Shown here: positions 19,201 through 25,407 of the stretch, one piece after another
Numbering within the stretch: the first letter of the stretch is position 1
Layout: every line of letters begins with the position of its first letter
Notes under the pieces: generated by a model
The model's input: the letters and a program-made list of their open reading frames with translations, nothing else
Told to the model about the DNA's origin: nothing
The model's database searches: none
Program-made: the position numbers and the translations under genes
NCBI GenBank assembly: GCA_045538635.1
Contig: JAZSRU010000065.1
Span: 1 to 25,407 of the forward strand
Direction of reading: 5' to 3'
DNA from: RGIG5270 sp045538635
GTDB lineage: Bacteria; Verrucomicrobiota; Lentisphaeria; Victivallales; Victivallaceae
Length of the DNA stretch: 25,407 bases

Positions 19201-19751
19201 CATTGACCTTTTTTGATACCTTTGCGCTGAGTGTAAACGCGCCCGCCCTGACCATGACCGTGCGGAGGCACTGAAGTTTTCCAGTCAAAGTAAACATTGT
19301 CGCGGTATTCATAGAGCTGATATTCAATAGTGCGGCTGCCGTCGGAAAATACCAGATTGGCAAGTGCGATATTGCCGCGGCTTTTGCCGTCAGTTGCAGC
19401 TTCAAACGGAGTGTAATCCAAGGCATTGACCCAGAGGATGATCGTTCCTTTCTGGGGATCGGCATTTCGCGCGACATTGAATTTCAATGCTTCGCCGGGT
19501 TCGGGTTTGAATGCGCCGCGGTCATCGAAACCGATCAGACCGCGAAGCATCAAGCCGGTATTTTTCATGGTAGTTGAGATTTTGTTGCCTTTGGCAAAGT
19601 CGGCATTGACGCCTTTGTTGTCAAAAGAAACGAGAAAGCTCAAATCTTTTGCTGCAGTTTTTTCTGCCAGCGTCTGTGTAATATATTTTGACTCGCCGAA
19701 AAGCGGGGCGGCGGCGAGAGCCAGCAATGGAATAATGATTGACTTATTCAT
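16278..19751 (-). CDS. Secreted LamG + GH123/DUF6067-like + CBM protein, paralogue P3
   Basis: 1,157 aa. Signal peptide ends near LFG (19). LamG-like domain to about 270; Ig-like linker; beta-sandwich from GYGDEDEVPALW; barrel with YYDLCG (Asp about 745), HGCRYTDKFGRE, LHGQRSYFP and ADYWFPGEQ; C-terminal beta-domain; CBM4_9-like module ending TIFDDFKIEEK. Compared with P1 and P2 it lacks about 12 residues just after the VPALW motif (the GFFSRFF-type insert), a gap it shares with P4. It has a His/Gly-rich loop (PPHGHGQGGR) in the LamG domain that P4 has in part. AAGGAT lies about 8 nt before ATG 19751. It is preceded by the only sizeable gap of the enzyme array (129 bp). The catalytic role is inferred from fold resemblance. 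Confidence 0.82.
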   Translation of the reverse strand: MNKSIIIPLLALAAAPLFGESKYITQTLAEKTAAKDLSFLVSFDNKGVNADFAKGNKISTTMKNTGLMLRGLIGFDDRGAFKPEPGEALKFNVARNADPQKGTIILWVNALDYTPFEAATDGKSRGNIALANLVFSDGSRTIEYQLYEYRDNVYFDWKTSVPPHGHGQGGRVYTQRKGIKKGQWHQIACTWNGKRLAIYLNGKLMKEEALPAKAAKVADLKAVDNAESFIGIKSPFLGDNHKWGAAVDDFAIYNRALSELEIRNQYLKLLKDKGDEKIEAYSITLNGINIGRNDKIDRLEAEFDFSSLNDAQLKLLKAGKLKMNYEMKAPDGKVQKGSFTFKNALETRIFKGIDQAGKYTLTTKIGSDTVVKTVVRPDFSWVGNGYGDEDEVPALWKDFSLSGRTVKLWNRTYKFGNGPLPVEVTVYGKKLFNKLPKLLINGKEPIWKAGNVKKEAKWFTFNGTGKLGSATIKYSTRVEYDGMMLVDWTISGQPIVSDMKFTWKMAPENHQFLMTPTVNEDKNPAVSWAFPEGGRGNLLWFVSEKKGGFAFSMVNDANWVYNKGEKLFFADKSTGDVTVRMITKKTKMPADTPYRAIFIATPSRPLPIIQRDMKFSDSRGGDCKSMTNAGGDGGFAGIFHHAPHPVAFTNKHRDGIPGKSSVYGGIALTALEPEAVYLRKYWEVPGAYSYNMPWHKPLENGKYQKGYYPSLSTCTSGAVNDFFLNSQHKLYNHKYGDRIWQVYYDLCGNGICRNKLHGCRYTDKFGREVNSYKILGERDLIRRTVAYAHKHGKTVMLHGQRSYFPMIHGLADYWFPGEQYNVLLRRNPFGYSDEVSDDIYRSEFNKHVLGVGVIHLPALGQADPSFHGIPEYTEAMMAMLQLHDIETTESYTCVGVVQSVWDILSKYNIGSPETVCRLYHEQKEVTSSRPEIRITYYKTPGDQYILFIVNKTYRGRRTTIDLNGLIKNGNFKAIEEYKKKDIEVKNGKFNILVPARSFRIVCFPPKSLFPVHDTITNKWGSWRSTVKCDTDFEFSADGGIDNSSCLKMISNSTGGGCFMKYYPITPGKTYTLSIMAKNKVAGNKMSIGIQARTNNRFAGASPVSKAVVSNGDWQKIELVFKVPTTGKWSKSNNMFITLGSGGKNTETIFDDFKIEEK

Positions 19752-19880
19752 CTTGTTGCATCCTTATATTTATTTTTTATGCCTCAAAAACAGTCATTAT
19801 TCCTGCTGTCAAAGCACAATAATCCCTATGTCGCAAAAATGCATTTTTCAATGCCAAATCAGGTGGTTGCGGAGTCCTTC
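19752..19880 (-). other. 129-bp gap between P4 and P3; possible internal promoter or processing site
   Basis: All other junctions in the cluster are 47 nt or shorter, or overlap. This one holds a 14-bp perfect A+T-rich palindrome (19835-19848) and, on the minus strand, a perfect TTGACA (19812-19807), but no good -10 at the usual distance. No coding frame and no terminator with a U-run was found. Confidence 0.3.
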
Positions 19881-22800
19881 TTATTTTTCATTGATATTGA
19901 AATCATCGAATGTAACTTCACAGTTTTTGGCACTTGCGCCGATGAGCAGCAGTACATTGTCGCATTTTGCCCATGCACCTGTGGTGGGAACAGTGAAATT
20001 GAGTTCGATTTTCTGCCATTCTCCGTTTGAAATCACAACGGGAGAAGACTTTTTGACTCCGTTATATTTTGTACTGTTGCGTCCCTGTATTGTGATCTCC
20101 ATTTTGACGCCCTTGACATTTGCTTTGGCCATGACGGACATGGTGTAAGTTTTGCCGGGGGTGATGGTGAATGCTTTTGTGAAAACTCCGCTGCCGGTTT
20201 TGCCGTAAATGATTTTGATTGCATTTGAATTGTTAATGCCGGCTTTAATCGCGGGAGCGAAAGCAGTATCACTTTTTGGACTTTTCCACGGACCCCACAT
20301 TTTGTCCATGTTGAAATATTTTGGGTAGGTGGGAACGGGCGGGAAGCAGACAATACGGAATGAACGGGCGGGAACGGTGATGGTGAATTTGCCGTTCCGG
20401 ACCTGAACATCTTTGCCTTTGTATTCTTCAACGGCTTTGAAATTGCCGTTTTTGACGAGCGCATTGATATCAAAAGTTGCTTTGCGTCCGCGGTAAGTTT
20501 TGTTGACGATGAAGAGAACGTATTTGTCGCCCGGAGTCTTGTAGTAAGTTACACGCATTTCGGGGACATCGCATTTGACTTCATTTTGTTCGTGGTACAA
20601 ACGGCAGATGGTGTCGGGGGATTGGACATTGTATTTTTCCAATGCGTCCCAGACTTTCTGAATGGGGCGGCTGGCAGCCCAGAGAGAAGTTGTTTCAATG
20701 TCATGACTCTGGAGCATTGCCATCATAGCTTCGGTGTAAGCAGGAACTCCGTGGAATGAACGGTCTGCCTGACCGAGAGCTGGCAGGTGGATAACACCGA
20801 CACCGAGGACATTTTTGTTGAATTCTGCGCGGTAGATGTAATCAGAAACTTCGTCGGCATAACCGAATGGATTTCTGCGGAGCAAACCGTTGTACTGTTC
20901 ACCGGGGAACCAGTAATCTGCCATGCCCTGAATCATCGGGAAGTATGAACGCTGACCGTGAAGCATGACAGTTTTGCCGTGTTTATGAGCGTAAGCAACA
21001 GTACGGCGGATCAAATCGCGAGAGAAGAGAACTTCATAAGAGTTGACTTCGCGGCCGAATTTGTCAGTATAGCGGCAGCCGTGGAGTTTGTTGCTGCATG
21101 TGCTGTTGCCGCAGAGGTCATAATAAACCTGCCAGATGCGGTCAGCGAGTTTGTGGTTGTAGAGTTTGTGCTGAGCGTTGAGGAAGAAGTCGTTGACGAT
21201 CAAGCTTGTGCAAGTGGAAATCGAGGGATAGCGTACAATTTCATATTTGCCGTTGGCGAGTGGTTTGTGCCAGGGCATATTGTAGCTGTAGGACCCGGGA
21301 GTTTCCCAGTATTTGCGGAAGTAGAGAGCTTCCGGTTCATGACCGGTGAGAGCGATACCGCCGTAAACGCTTGCTGTATTGGGCAGACGGTATCTGTTTC
21401 TGCGTTCAAAATCTGTCGGGTGCGGAGCATGGTGGAAAATTCCGTCGAAACCGCCGCTGCCGCCGGCATTGATCATGCCTTTTGCGCCGCCGCCGCGACT
21501 GTCATGATATTTGAGAACGCGCTGTTCGATGGGAAGCGGGCGGGTGGGAGTGGCGATAAAAATTGCGCGATAGGGTGTATCTGCGGGCAAATTTACTTTT
21601 TTATTGATCATGGTAACGGAGGCATCACCGGTGGATTTGTCAGCGAAGAAGATTTTGTCGCCTTTGTTGTAAACCCAGTTTGCATCATTGACCATGGTGA
21701 AAGCGAAACCGCCTTTTTTCTCGGAAACGAGCCAGAGCAGGCTGCCGCGGCTGTTTTCGGGATATGCCCATGAAATCTGTTTTTCCTTGTCTTCATTGAC
21801 GGTCGGAGTCATGAGGAACTGATGATTTTCGGGAGCCATTTTCCATGAGAGTTTCATGTTGGAAATGGTGGGCTGACCGGAAATTGTCCAGTCAACGAGC
21901 ATCATACCGTCAAATTCGACGCGTGTGGTATAATTGATAGTGGCTTTGCCGAGTTTTCCGGTTCCGTAATAAGTTACCCAGCGGTTTTCTTTTTTGATTT
22001 TTCCGGCGTTCCAGACGGGTTCTTTGCCGTCGATGAGGAGTTTGGGGAGTTTGTCAAAAAGTTTTTTGCCGTAAACGGTAACTTCGACAGGAAGCGGGCC
22101 GTTGCCGAATTTATAAGTGCGGTTCCAGAGTTTTACGGTTCTGCCGCTGACGCTGAAATCTTTCCAGAGAGCGGGGACTTCATCTTCATCGCCGTAGCCG
22201 TTGCCGACCCATGAGAGATCGGGACGGACGATTTCTTTGATGATTGTATCTTTGCCGATTTTGGTGGAAAGGATGTATTTTCCGGGTTTATTGATGCCGG
22301 AAATTATGCGGCTTTCTGAAGCTTTTTTGAAAGTGAAAGAACCTTTTGTAACTTTGCCATCGGGAGCTTTCAGCTCATAATCCATTTTGAGTTTGCCGGC
22401 ATCGAGGAGTTTCTGCTGTTCGGCGGAGAGGGCGGCAAAATCGAATTCGAGTTCGACGCGGTCGAGTTTGTCATTGCGTGAAGTATTTACGCCGTGATAA
22501 TTGATGGAGTAAGCCTCAACTTTTTCATCGCCTTTGTCTTTGAGCAGATTGACATACTGATTGCGGACTTCGAGCGCGGTGAGAGCGCGGTTGTAAATGG
22601 CAAAATCGTCAACGCCGACGCCCCATTTGTGATTATCTTCATAGAAGGGGGATTTGACACCGATGAAAGATTGGGCGTTATTGGTAACTTTGAGGTCAAG
22701 AGTTTTTGCGACTTTGGCAGGAATTGCCTCTTCTTTGATGAGTTTGCCGTTGATATAAATCGCCATGCGTTTGCTGTTCCATGTACAGACAATCTGGTGC

Positions 22801-23351
22801 CACTGCCCTTTTTTGATCCCTTTCCGGGGGGCATAAACGCGACCGATATTGCCGAAGCTGTGAGGCGGTTCAGAACTTTTCCAATCGAAATAGACGTTTT
22901 CGCCGAATTCATAAAGTTGAAATTCGATAAAGCGTTTTCCTTCGGTGAATTTCAGATTGGCGAGAGCGATATTGCCGCGTTTTTTGCCGTCAGTTTCAGC
23001 TTCGTTGGGGTTGTAATCCAAACCTGCGACCCACATAATGAGAGTACCATTGTGCGGATTTGCATTGTTGAGGACATTGAATTTCAGAGCCTCGCCGGGT
23101 TCGGGTTTGAATGCGCCCTGAACGTCATAACCGATCAAACCGCGCAGGAGCAATCCCTCATTTTTCATAGTTGTTGAGAATTTATCACCTTTGGCGAAGT
23201 TGGCATTGACATCTTTTTTGTCAAAAGTTACAAGAAATGTGAGGTCTTTTTCGGCACATTTCTGTTCTGTAGTGCGGGTGATATATTTTGATTGGCCGAA
23301 AACCGGCAAAGCGGCAACGGCGAGCATGAGAGCAATATATTTTTTATTCAT
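19881..23351 (-). CDS. Secreted LamG + GH123/DUF6067-like + CBM protein, paralogue P4
   Basis: 1,156 aa, first of the large paralogues in transcription order. Signal peptide MNKKYIALMLAVAALPVFG; LamG-like domain to about 270 (WHQIVCTW, VGVDDFAIYNRAL); linker; beta-sandwich with GYGDEDEVPALWKDFSVSG, LWNRTYKFGNGPLP and EFDGMM; barrel with YYDLCG (Asp about 745), HGCRYTDKFGRE, LHGQRSYFP and ADYWFPGEQ; beta-domain; CBM4_9-like module ending VTFDDFNINEK. It is closest to P3 through the beta-sandwich and barrel. Its CBM is the most different of the four, lacking the GGCF pair (GSGVF instead) and the SxGIQAR strand (EITIQGR). ATG 23351 lies 5 nt after the stop of doublet B, and the ribosome site GAGGA sits inside the end of that gene, so the two are coupled. 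Activity inferred only. Confidence 0.82.
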   Translation of the reverse strand: MNKKYIALMLAVAALPVFGQSKYITRTTEQKCAEKDLTFLVTFDKKDVNANFAKGDKFSTTMKNEGLLLRGLIGYDVQGAFKPEPGEALKFNVLNNANPHNGTLIMWVAGLDYNPNEAETDGKKRGNIALANLKFTEGKRFIEFQLYEFGENVYFDWKSSEPPHSFGNIGRVYAPRKGIKKGQWHQIVCTWNSKRMAIYINGKLIKEEAIPAKVAKTLDLKVTNNAQSFIGVKSPFYEDNHKWGVGVDDFAIYNRALTALEVRNQYVNLLKDKGDEKVEAYSINYHGVNTSRNDKLDRVELEFDFAALSAEQQKLLDAGKLKMDYELKAPDGKVTKGSFTFKKASESRIISGINKPGKYILSTKIGKDTIIKEIVRPDLSWVGNGYGDEDEVPALWKDFSVSGRTVKLWNRTYKFGNGPLPVEVTVYGKKLFDKLPKLLIDGKEPVWNAGKIKKENRWVTYYGTGKLGKATINYTTRVEFDGMMLVDWTISGQPTISNMKLSWKMAPENHQFLMTPTVNEDKEKQISWAYPENSRGSLLWLVSEKKGGFAFTMVNDANWVYNKGDKIFFADKSTGDASVTMINKKVNLPADTPYRAIFIATPTRPLPIEQRVLKYHDSRGGGAKGMINAGGSGGFDGIFHHAPHPTDFERRNRYRLPNTASVYGGIALTGHEPEALYFRKYWETPGSYSYNMPWHKPLANGKYEIVRYPSISTCTSLIVNDFFLNAQHKLYNHKLADRIWQVYYDLCGNSTCSNKLHGCRYTDKFGREVNSYEVLFSRDLIRRTVAYAHKHGKTVMLHGQRSYFPMIQGMADYWFPGEQYNGLLRRNPFGYADEVSDYIYRAEFNKNVLGVGVIHLPALGQADRSFHGVPAYTEAMMAMLQSHDIETTSLWAASRPIQKVWDALEKYNVQSPDTICRLYHEQNEVKCDVPEMRVTYYKTPGDKYVLFIVNKTYRGRKATFDINALVKNGNFKAVEEYKGKDVQVRNGKFTITVPARSFRIVCFPPVPTYPKYFNMDKMWGPWKSPKSDTAFAPAIKAGINNSNAIKIIYGKTGSGVFTKAFTITPGKTYTMSVMAKANVKGVKMEITIQGRNSTKYNGVKKSSPVVISNGEWQKIELNFTVPTTGAWAKCDNVLLLIGASAKNCEVTFDDFNINEK

Positions 23352-23356
23352 TTTTA

Positions 23357-24370
23357 TTATTCCTCATCAGTTTCATCGACGAAAAATTCAAAATCATCGA
23401 ACCAGACAGTACCGGGAACTTTTGAAGTACCGAGTCCGAGGGTGACGAGAAGTGTGCGGCAATTTGCCCATCTGCCGGTATTAGGAACTTTGTAAGTAAG
23501 GACGATTTGTTTCCAGTCGGAGCATTCTTCTGCGTTGTATGAGCGGGAGGGAATAGCAAGACCGAGGAATTTAAAATCTTTTGTTTGAGCCTGAAAAGAG
23601 AGGCTGATTTTTGTTTTGGGGTCCAAACCTTTGGTTTTGGCGAAAACGGTAAGGGTGTAAGTTTTGCCGGGGACGACGGGGATGTGTTTTGTTGCGCAAC
23701 CGGAACTTGCGGAGTTTGCGAGCTGTTCAATTTTGAGTGAACCGGGAGCTTTTTTGCCGACTGCGGCATCATGGCTGAACTTCATTTTTGCCTTTGCACC
23801 TTTCCAATTGCCCCATGTATTTGCGGCGAAGGAGTCAAGAAATTCTTCGATACCGTCAACTTTGGTCATTTTGAAATCATCAAAGAGCAAAGTTGCAGGG
23901 GTTGGACAGTCGCTGCCGAGGAGGACTTGGACAGTTTCAGTTTTTGAACCTGTTCTGAAGAAATAAACAAGTTTCTGCCATTCAGGAGTTGCTTTTGTAC
24001 CATGTGAGCCGATGACTTTTACAAATTTTTTCGCCATTCCGAAATCCTGAAGACCGATGGAAGCGGTAACATCGGGGGTGGCGCTTTTTACCATAACTTC
24101 GATCTGATAAAGGGATGACGGCTGAACAGTGAAGCGTTTGAGGAACATGGCAGAGCCGGGGGTGGAAGTTGTGATTTGTGCAGCACCGGGAGCGGCAGAA
24201 CCTTCGGTTTTGTTGTGAGAGTATTTTACTTTCACTTTGGGTGAATTCCAGTAACTCCATACTCCTTTTGTGAAGTCTTCGGATACATTGGTGTTTACGG
24301 TAGCGGCATTCTCTGCGGCAAACATTGAAGATGCTGCGAGCAGAACTGACATGAAGATTGATTTTTTCAT
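23357..24370 (-). CDS. Secreted tandem CBM4_9-like protein (doublet B)
   Basis: 337 aa, the counterpart of doublet A. Signal peptide ends near SMFA (18). Modules at about 30-170 and 178-330 begin with GVWSYWNSPKVKVKYS and NTWGNWKGAKAKMKFS and end with LLFDDFKM and VWFDDFEF. As in A, a short acidic tail (VDETDEE) closes the protein, and the middle strand GKTYTLTVFAKTKG resembles that of the enzymes' own CBMs. No catalytic domain. AAAGGAG, an excellent ribosome site, lies 5 nt before ATG 24370, and the gene begins 47 nt after the pseudopilin stop. It precedes P4 just as doublet A precedes P1. Probable role: capture of the same glycan, or anchoring; whether it is free, surface-bound or part of a complex is unknown. 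Confidence 0.82.
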   Translation of the reverse strand: MKKSIFMSVLLAASSMFAAENAATVNTNVSEDFTKGVWSYWNSPKVKVKYSHNKTEGSAAPGAAQITTSTPGSAMFLKRFTVQPSSLYQIEVMVKSATPDVTASIGLQDFGMAKKFVKVIGSHGTKATPEWQKLVYFFRTGSKTETVQVLLGSDCPTPATLLFDDFKMTKVDGIEEFLDSFAANTWGNWKGAKAKMKFSHDAAVGKKAPGSLKIEQLANSASSGCATKHIPVVPGKTYTLTVFAKTKGLDPKTKISLSFQAQTKDFKFLGLAIPSRSYNAEECSDWKQIVLTYKVPNTGRWANCRTLLVTLGLGTSKVPGTVWFDDFEFFVDETDEE

Positions 24371-24417
24371 TTTTTCTCCTTTGTTTGATTATTTACATAT
24401 ATCAGGTTAGATTAGTA

Positions 24418-25179
24418 TCAATTTGGGTCTGTGCCTTGATTTGCAGAATAATAGAATGAATAAGCATTGACTTTCTTTTCAAGTATATCGATTTTCATTG
24501 ATTGAACATGACCGTCAACGAACCAGGCATTTGAATTGCCGCTGTGAGCAGGTATTTCATTATCTACATTCCGGGCATGGCTCGGAGAATGAAAATTATA
24601 ACTGTTGATACCGGTATTAAAATGCGGATAACCCCGGATGACATCAGCACCGTACACTACGCTGCTTGCTTTTGCAACAGTTGAGGGCTTGAAAAGGACT
24701 GCGATATGTGTGGATGCCGGGTTAGTTGTTCCCTGTCCGGGCGGATAACCTCTATGCCACGGGGCGTTTTTTCCGAAACAGCCCAAATGCAAATTAGTAC
24801 CGTAGTCAAATCTTATTGCAGTAGAATTGTCGGCCCTGCGGGCAGGACAGATAAAAATTTTCGGAACAGGTATTGATGTGTCTGTGGTGATAAAATTTGT
24901 TTTAACAAAACCTGCATATTGATTTTGTGCCCAATATCTGATGAAATTAGCAGTATGAGAGTTAACATCATACCCGAACCAGATATGCCCCCAATCATCA
25001 TTGTCGTGAGTATAAAGATTAAATGCAGTCGCCAACTGACGCATATTACTTTGGCACGTTCCGCTGTAAGCTCTCTGACGGGCGCTGTTGAGCGCCGGCA
25101 GCAGCATTCCGGCGAGAATTGCAATGATGGCAATCACAACGAGCAATTCGATCAGAGTGAAACTTCCGATAATATACAT
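24418..25179 (-). CDS. Pseudopilin / prepilin-type protein with H-X9-DG motif
   Basis: With ATG 25179 the protein has 253 aa. Residues 7-22 are the classic type IV/II pilin helix (FTLIELLVVIAIIAIL, conserved Glu at position 5 of the mature protein), followed by LLPALNSARQRA and CxSNMRQLATAF. Near the end H212-SGNSNAWFV-DG223 is an exact H-X9-DG motif, known from pseudopilins of Planctomycetes, Verrucomicrobia and Lentisphaerota. It should be processed by a prepilin peptidase and lie in the envelope as part of a type II-like secretion system or pilus. The residue before Phe is Ser, not the usual Gly. The start is uncertain: no good ribosome site precedes 25179, and the same frame is open to the window's end, with a TTG at 25362. 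It opens the cluster of secreted glycan proteins, 47 nt before doublet B. Confidence 0.82.
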   Translation of the reverse strand: MYIIGSFTLIELLVVIAIIAILAGMLLPALNSARQRAYSGTCQSNMRQLATAFNLYTHDNDDWGHIWFGYDVNSHTANFIRYWAQNQYAGFVKTNFITTDTSIPVPKIFICPARRADNSTAIRFDYGTNLHLGCFGKNAPWHRGYPPGQGTTNPASTHIAVLFKPSTVAKASSVVYGADVIRGYPHFNTGINSYNFHSPSHARNVDNEIPAHSGNSNAWFVDGHVQSMKIDILEKKVNAYSFYYSANQGTDPN

Positions 25180-25190
25180 TATAGGAAGTT
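25161..25190. repeat. 30-bp imperfect palindrome over the pseudopilin start
   Basis: AACTTCC (25161-25167) and GGAAGTT (25184-25190) enclose a second paired block ATAAT/ATTAT with a 4-nt centre; only one base pair between the blocks is mismatched. In the minus-strand RNA the AUG at 25179 would lie in the upper stem and loop. It may act as an operator or as a translation-blocking hairpin, or be coincidental if the true start is upstream. Confidence 0.5.
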
Positions 25191-25241
25191 GACACGCTGG
25201 GGCGGGTGCGGAGCCGCCTGAACAACGCGTGCCGTATAAAA

Positions 25242-25282
25242 TGAGAAGTTTGAGAGGATTGAGAACAGTGAGAAGTTTGAGA
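25242..25282. repeat. Two direct copies of a 14-bp repeat
   Basis: TGAGAAGTTTGAGA occurs at 25242-25255 and 25269-25282, 27 bp apart, so in phase with the reading frame. If translated on the minus strand they give two LKLL-type segments. Function unknown. Confidence 0.6.
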
Positions 25283-25293
25283 AAAAGTACAGC

Positions 25294-25310
25294 TGACTGC
25301 ACTGCAGTCA
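25294..25310. promoter_or_regulatory. Operator-like palindrome, copy 1
   Basis: TGACTGCA-C-TGCAGTCA: perfect 8-bp arms around a single base. The same arms recur at 25389-25405. Such compact dyads are typical of dimeric repressor sites, but no known regulator was matched. Confidence 0.5.
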
Positions 25311-25313
25311 AAC

Positions 25314-25338
25314 AAAAATCTGCGGAGCTGATGCTCCG
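25314..25338 (-). terminator. Terminator/attenuator-like hairpin upstream of the pseudopilin
   Basis: On the minus strand CGGAGC-ATCA-GCTCCG (25338-25323) is followed after four bases by five U (25318-25314). It lies between the two operator-like palindromes, so it may end an upstream transcript or attenuate the cluster. The 4-nt gap before the U-run lowers confidence. Confidence 0.35.
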
Positions 25339-25364
25339 TACAAACTGCTGTACTCTGCTCAACT

Positions 25365-25378
25365 TGCGCGTCAGCGCA
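25365..25378. repeat. Small hairpin TGCGC-GTCA-GCGCA
   Basis: A perfect 5-bp stem with a 4-nt loop, lying between the attenuator-like hairpin and the second palindrome. Part of the densely structured leader; no function can be assigned. Confidence 0.4.
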
Positions 25379-25388
25379 TCTGTCAGCT

Positions 25389-25405
25389 TGACTGCAGTGC
25401 AGTCA
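25389..25405. promoter_or_regulatory. Operator-like palindrome, copy 2
   Basis: TGACTGCA-G-TGCAGTCA, with arms identical to copy 1. The two centres (25302 and 25397) are 95 bp apart, close to nine helical turns, which would place two bound dimers on the same face of the DNA. Confidence 0.5.
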
Positions 25406-25407
25406 CG

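Noticed and set aside
20958..21773. Plus-strand open frame of 271 codons, and similar ones at 22494-23177, 9719-10204 and 7959-8492
   Set aside because: They are antisense to well-supported genes, recur at the same place in several paralogues because the underlying coding sequence is shared, and show no recognisable domains.
8222..23351. CRISPR array or tandem DNA repeats behind the repeated stretches
   Set aside because: The repeated sequence comes from homologous genes in the same reading frame, with codon-level divergence; there are no regular short repeats with spacers.

Overview
The window looks like a chromosomal segment from a gut-type member of the Lentisphaerota (Victivallis-like). 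This is inferred from a type II/IV pseudopilin carrying both the N-terminal FTLIELLVVIAIIAIL segment and a C-terminal H-X9-DG motif, from large secreted LamG-plus-glycosidase-like proteins, from moderate G+C, and from the absence of any SusC/SusD pair. No rRNA, tRNA, CRISPR array or intact transposase was seen.

Left part (1-6270): on the minus strand, reading leftwards, an AAC(3)-family acetyltransferase gene, an intracellular sialate O-acetylesterase-type gene, and the 5' part of an EamA/DMT permease gene that runs off the left edge. A MATE exporter gene is divergent from the acetyltransferase on the plus strand. After the MATE gene comes a 341-bp non-coding gap. Most of it is bounded by 13-bp imperfect inverted repeats, so it may be a small non-autonomous element. 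A minus-strand PHP-domain phosphoesterase gene follows, with its own promoter-like sequence.

Main part (6238-25407): one long minus-strand cluster, about 19 kb, ending at a strong intrinsic terminator (6238-6270). In transcription order it holds: a pseudopilin; a secreted protein with two carbohydrate-binding-like modules (CBM doublet B); three very large secreted paralogues (P4, P3, P2; about 1,160-1,170 aa); a second CBM doublet (A); a fourth large paralogue (P1); and a cytoplasmic TIM-barrel glycoside-hydrolase-like protein with a GH42-like trimerisation domain. Each large paralogue has a signal peptide, an N-terminal LamG-like jelly roll, an Ig-like linker, a beta-sandwich plus barrel that resembles the GH123/DUF6067-type fold, and a C-terminal CBM of the same type as in the doublets. 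No transporter gene lies inside the cluster.

A working model, which is inference: the secreted paralogues bind and cut a complex glycan, possibly host mucin-type or another amino-sugar-rich polymer; the CBM doublets help with adhesion or substrate capture; the pseudopilin links the locus to a type II secretion or pilus-like apparatus; the cytoplasmic hydrolase finishes the imported oligosaccharides. The nearby sialate O-acetylesterase-type enzyme fits host-glycan use but is a separate transcription unit. The most unusual points are the four-copy array with mosaic relationships between copies, the repeated CBM-doublet/enzyme pair, and a structured, stop-free leader upstream of the pseudopilin containing two identical-arm palindromes.
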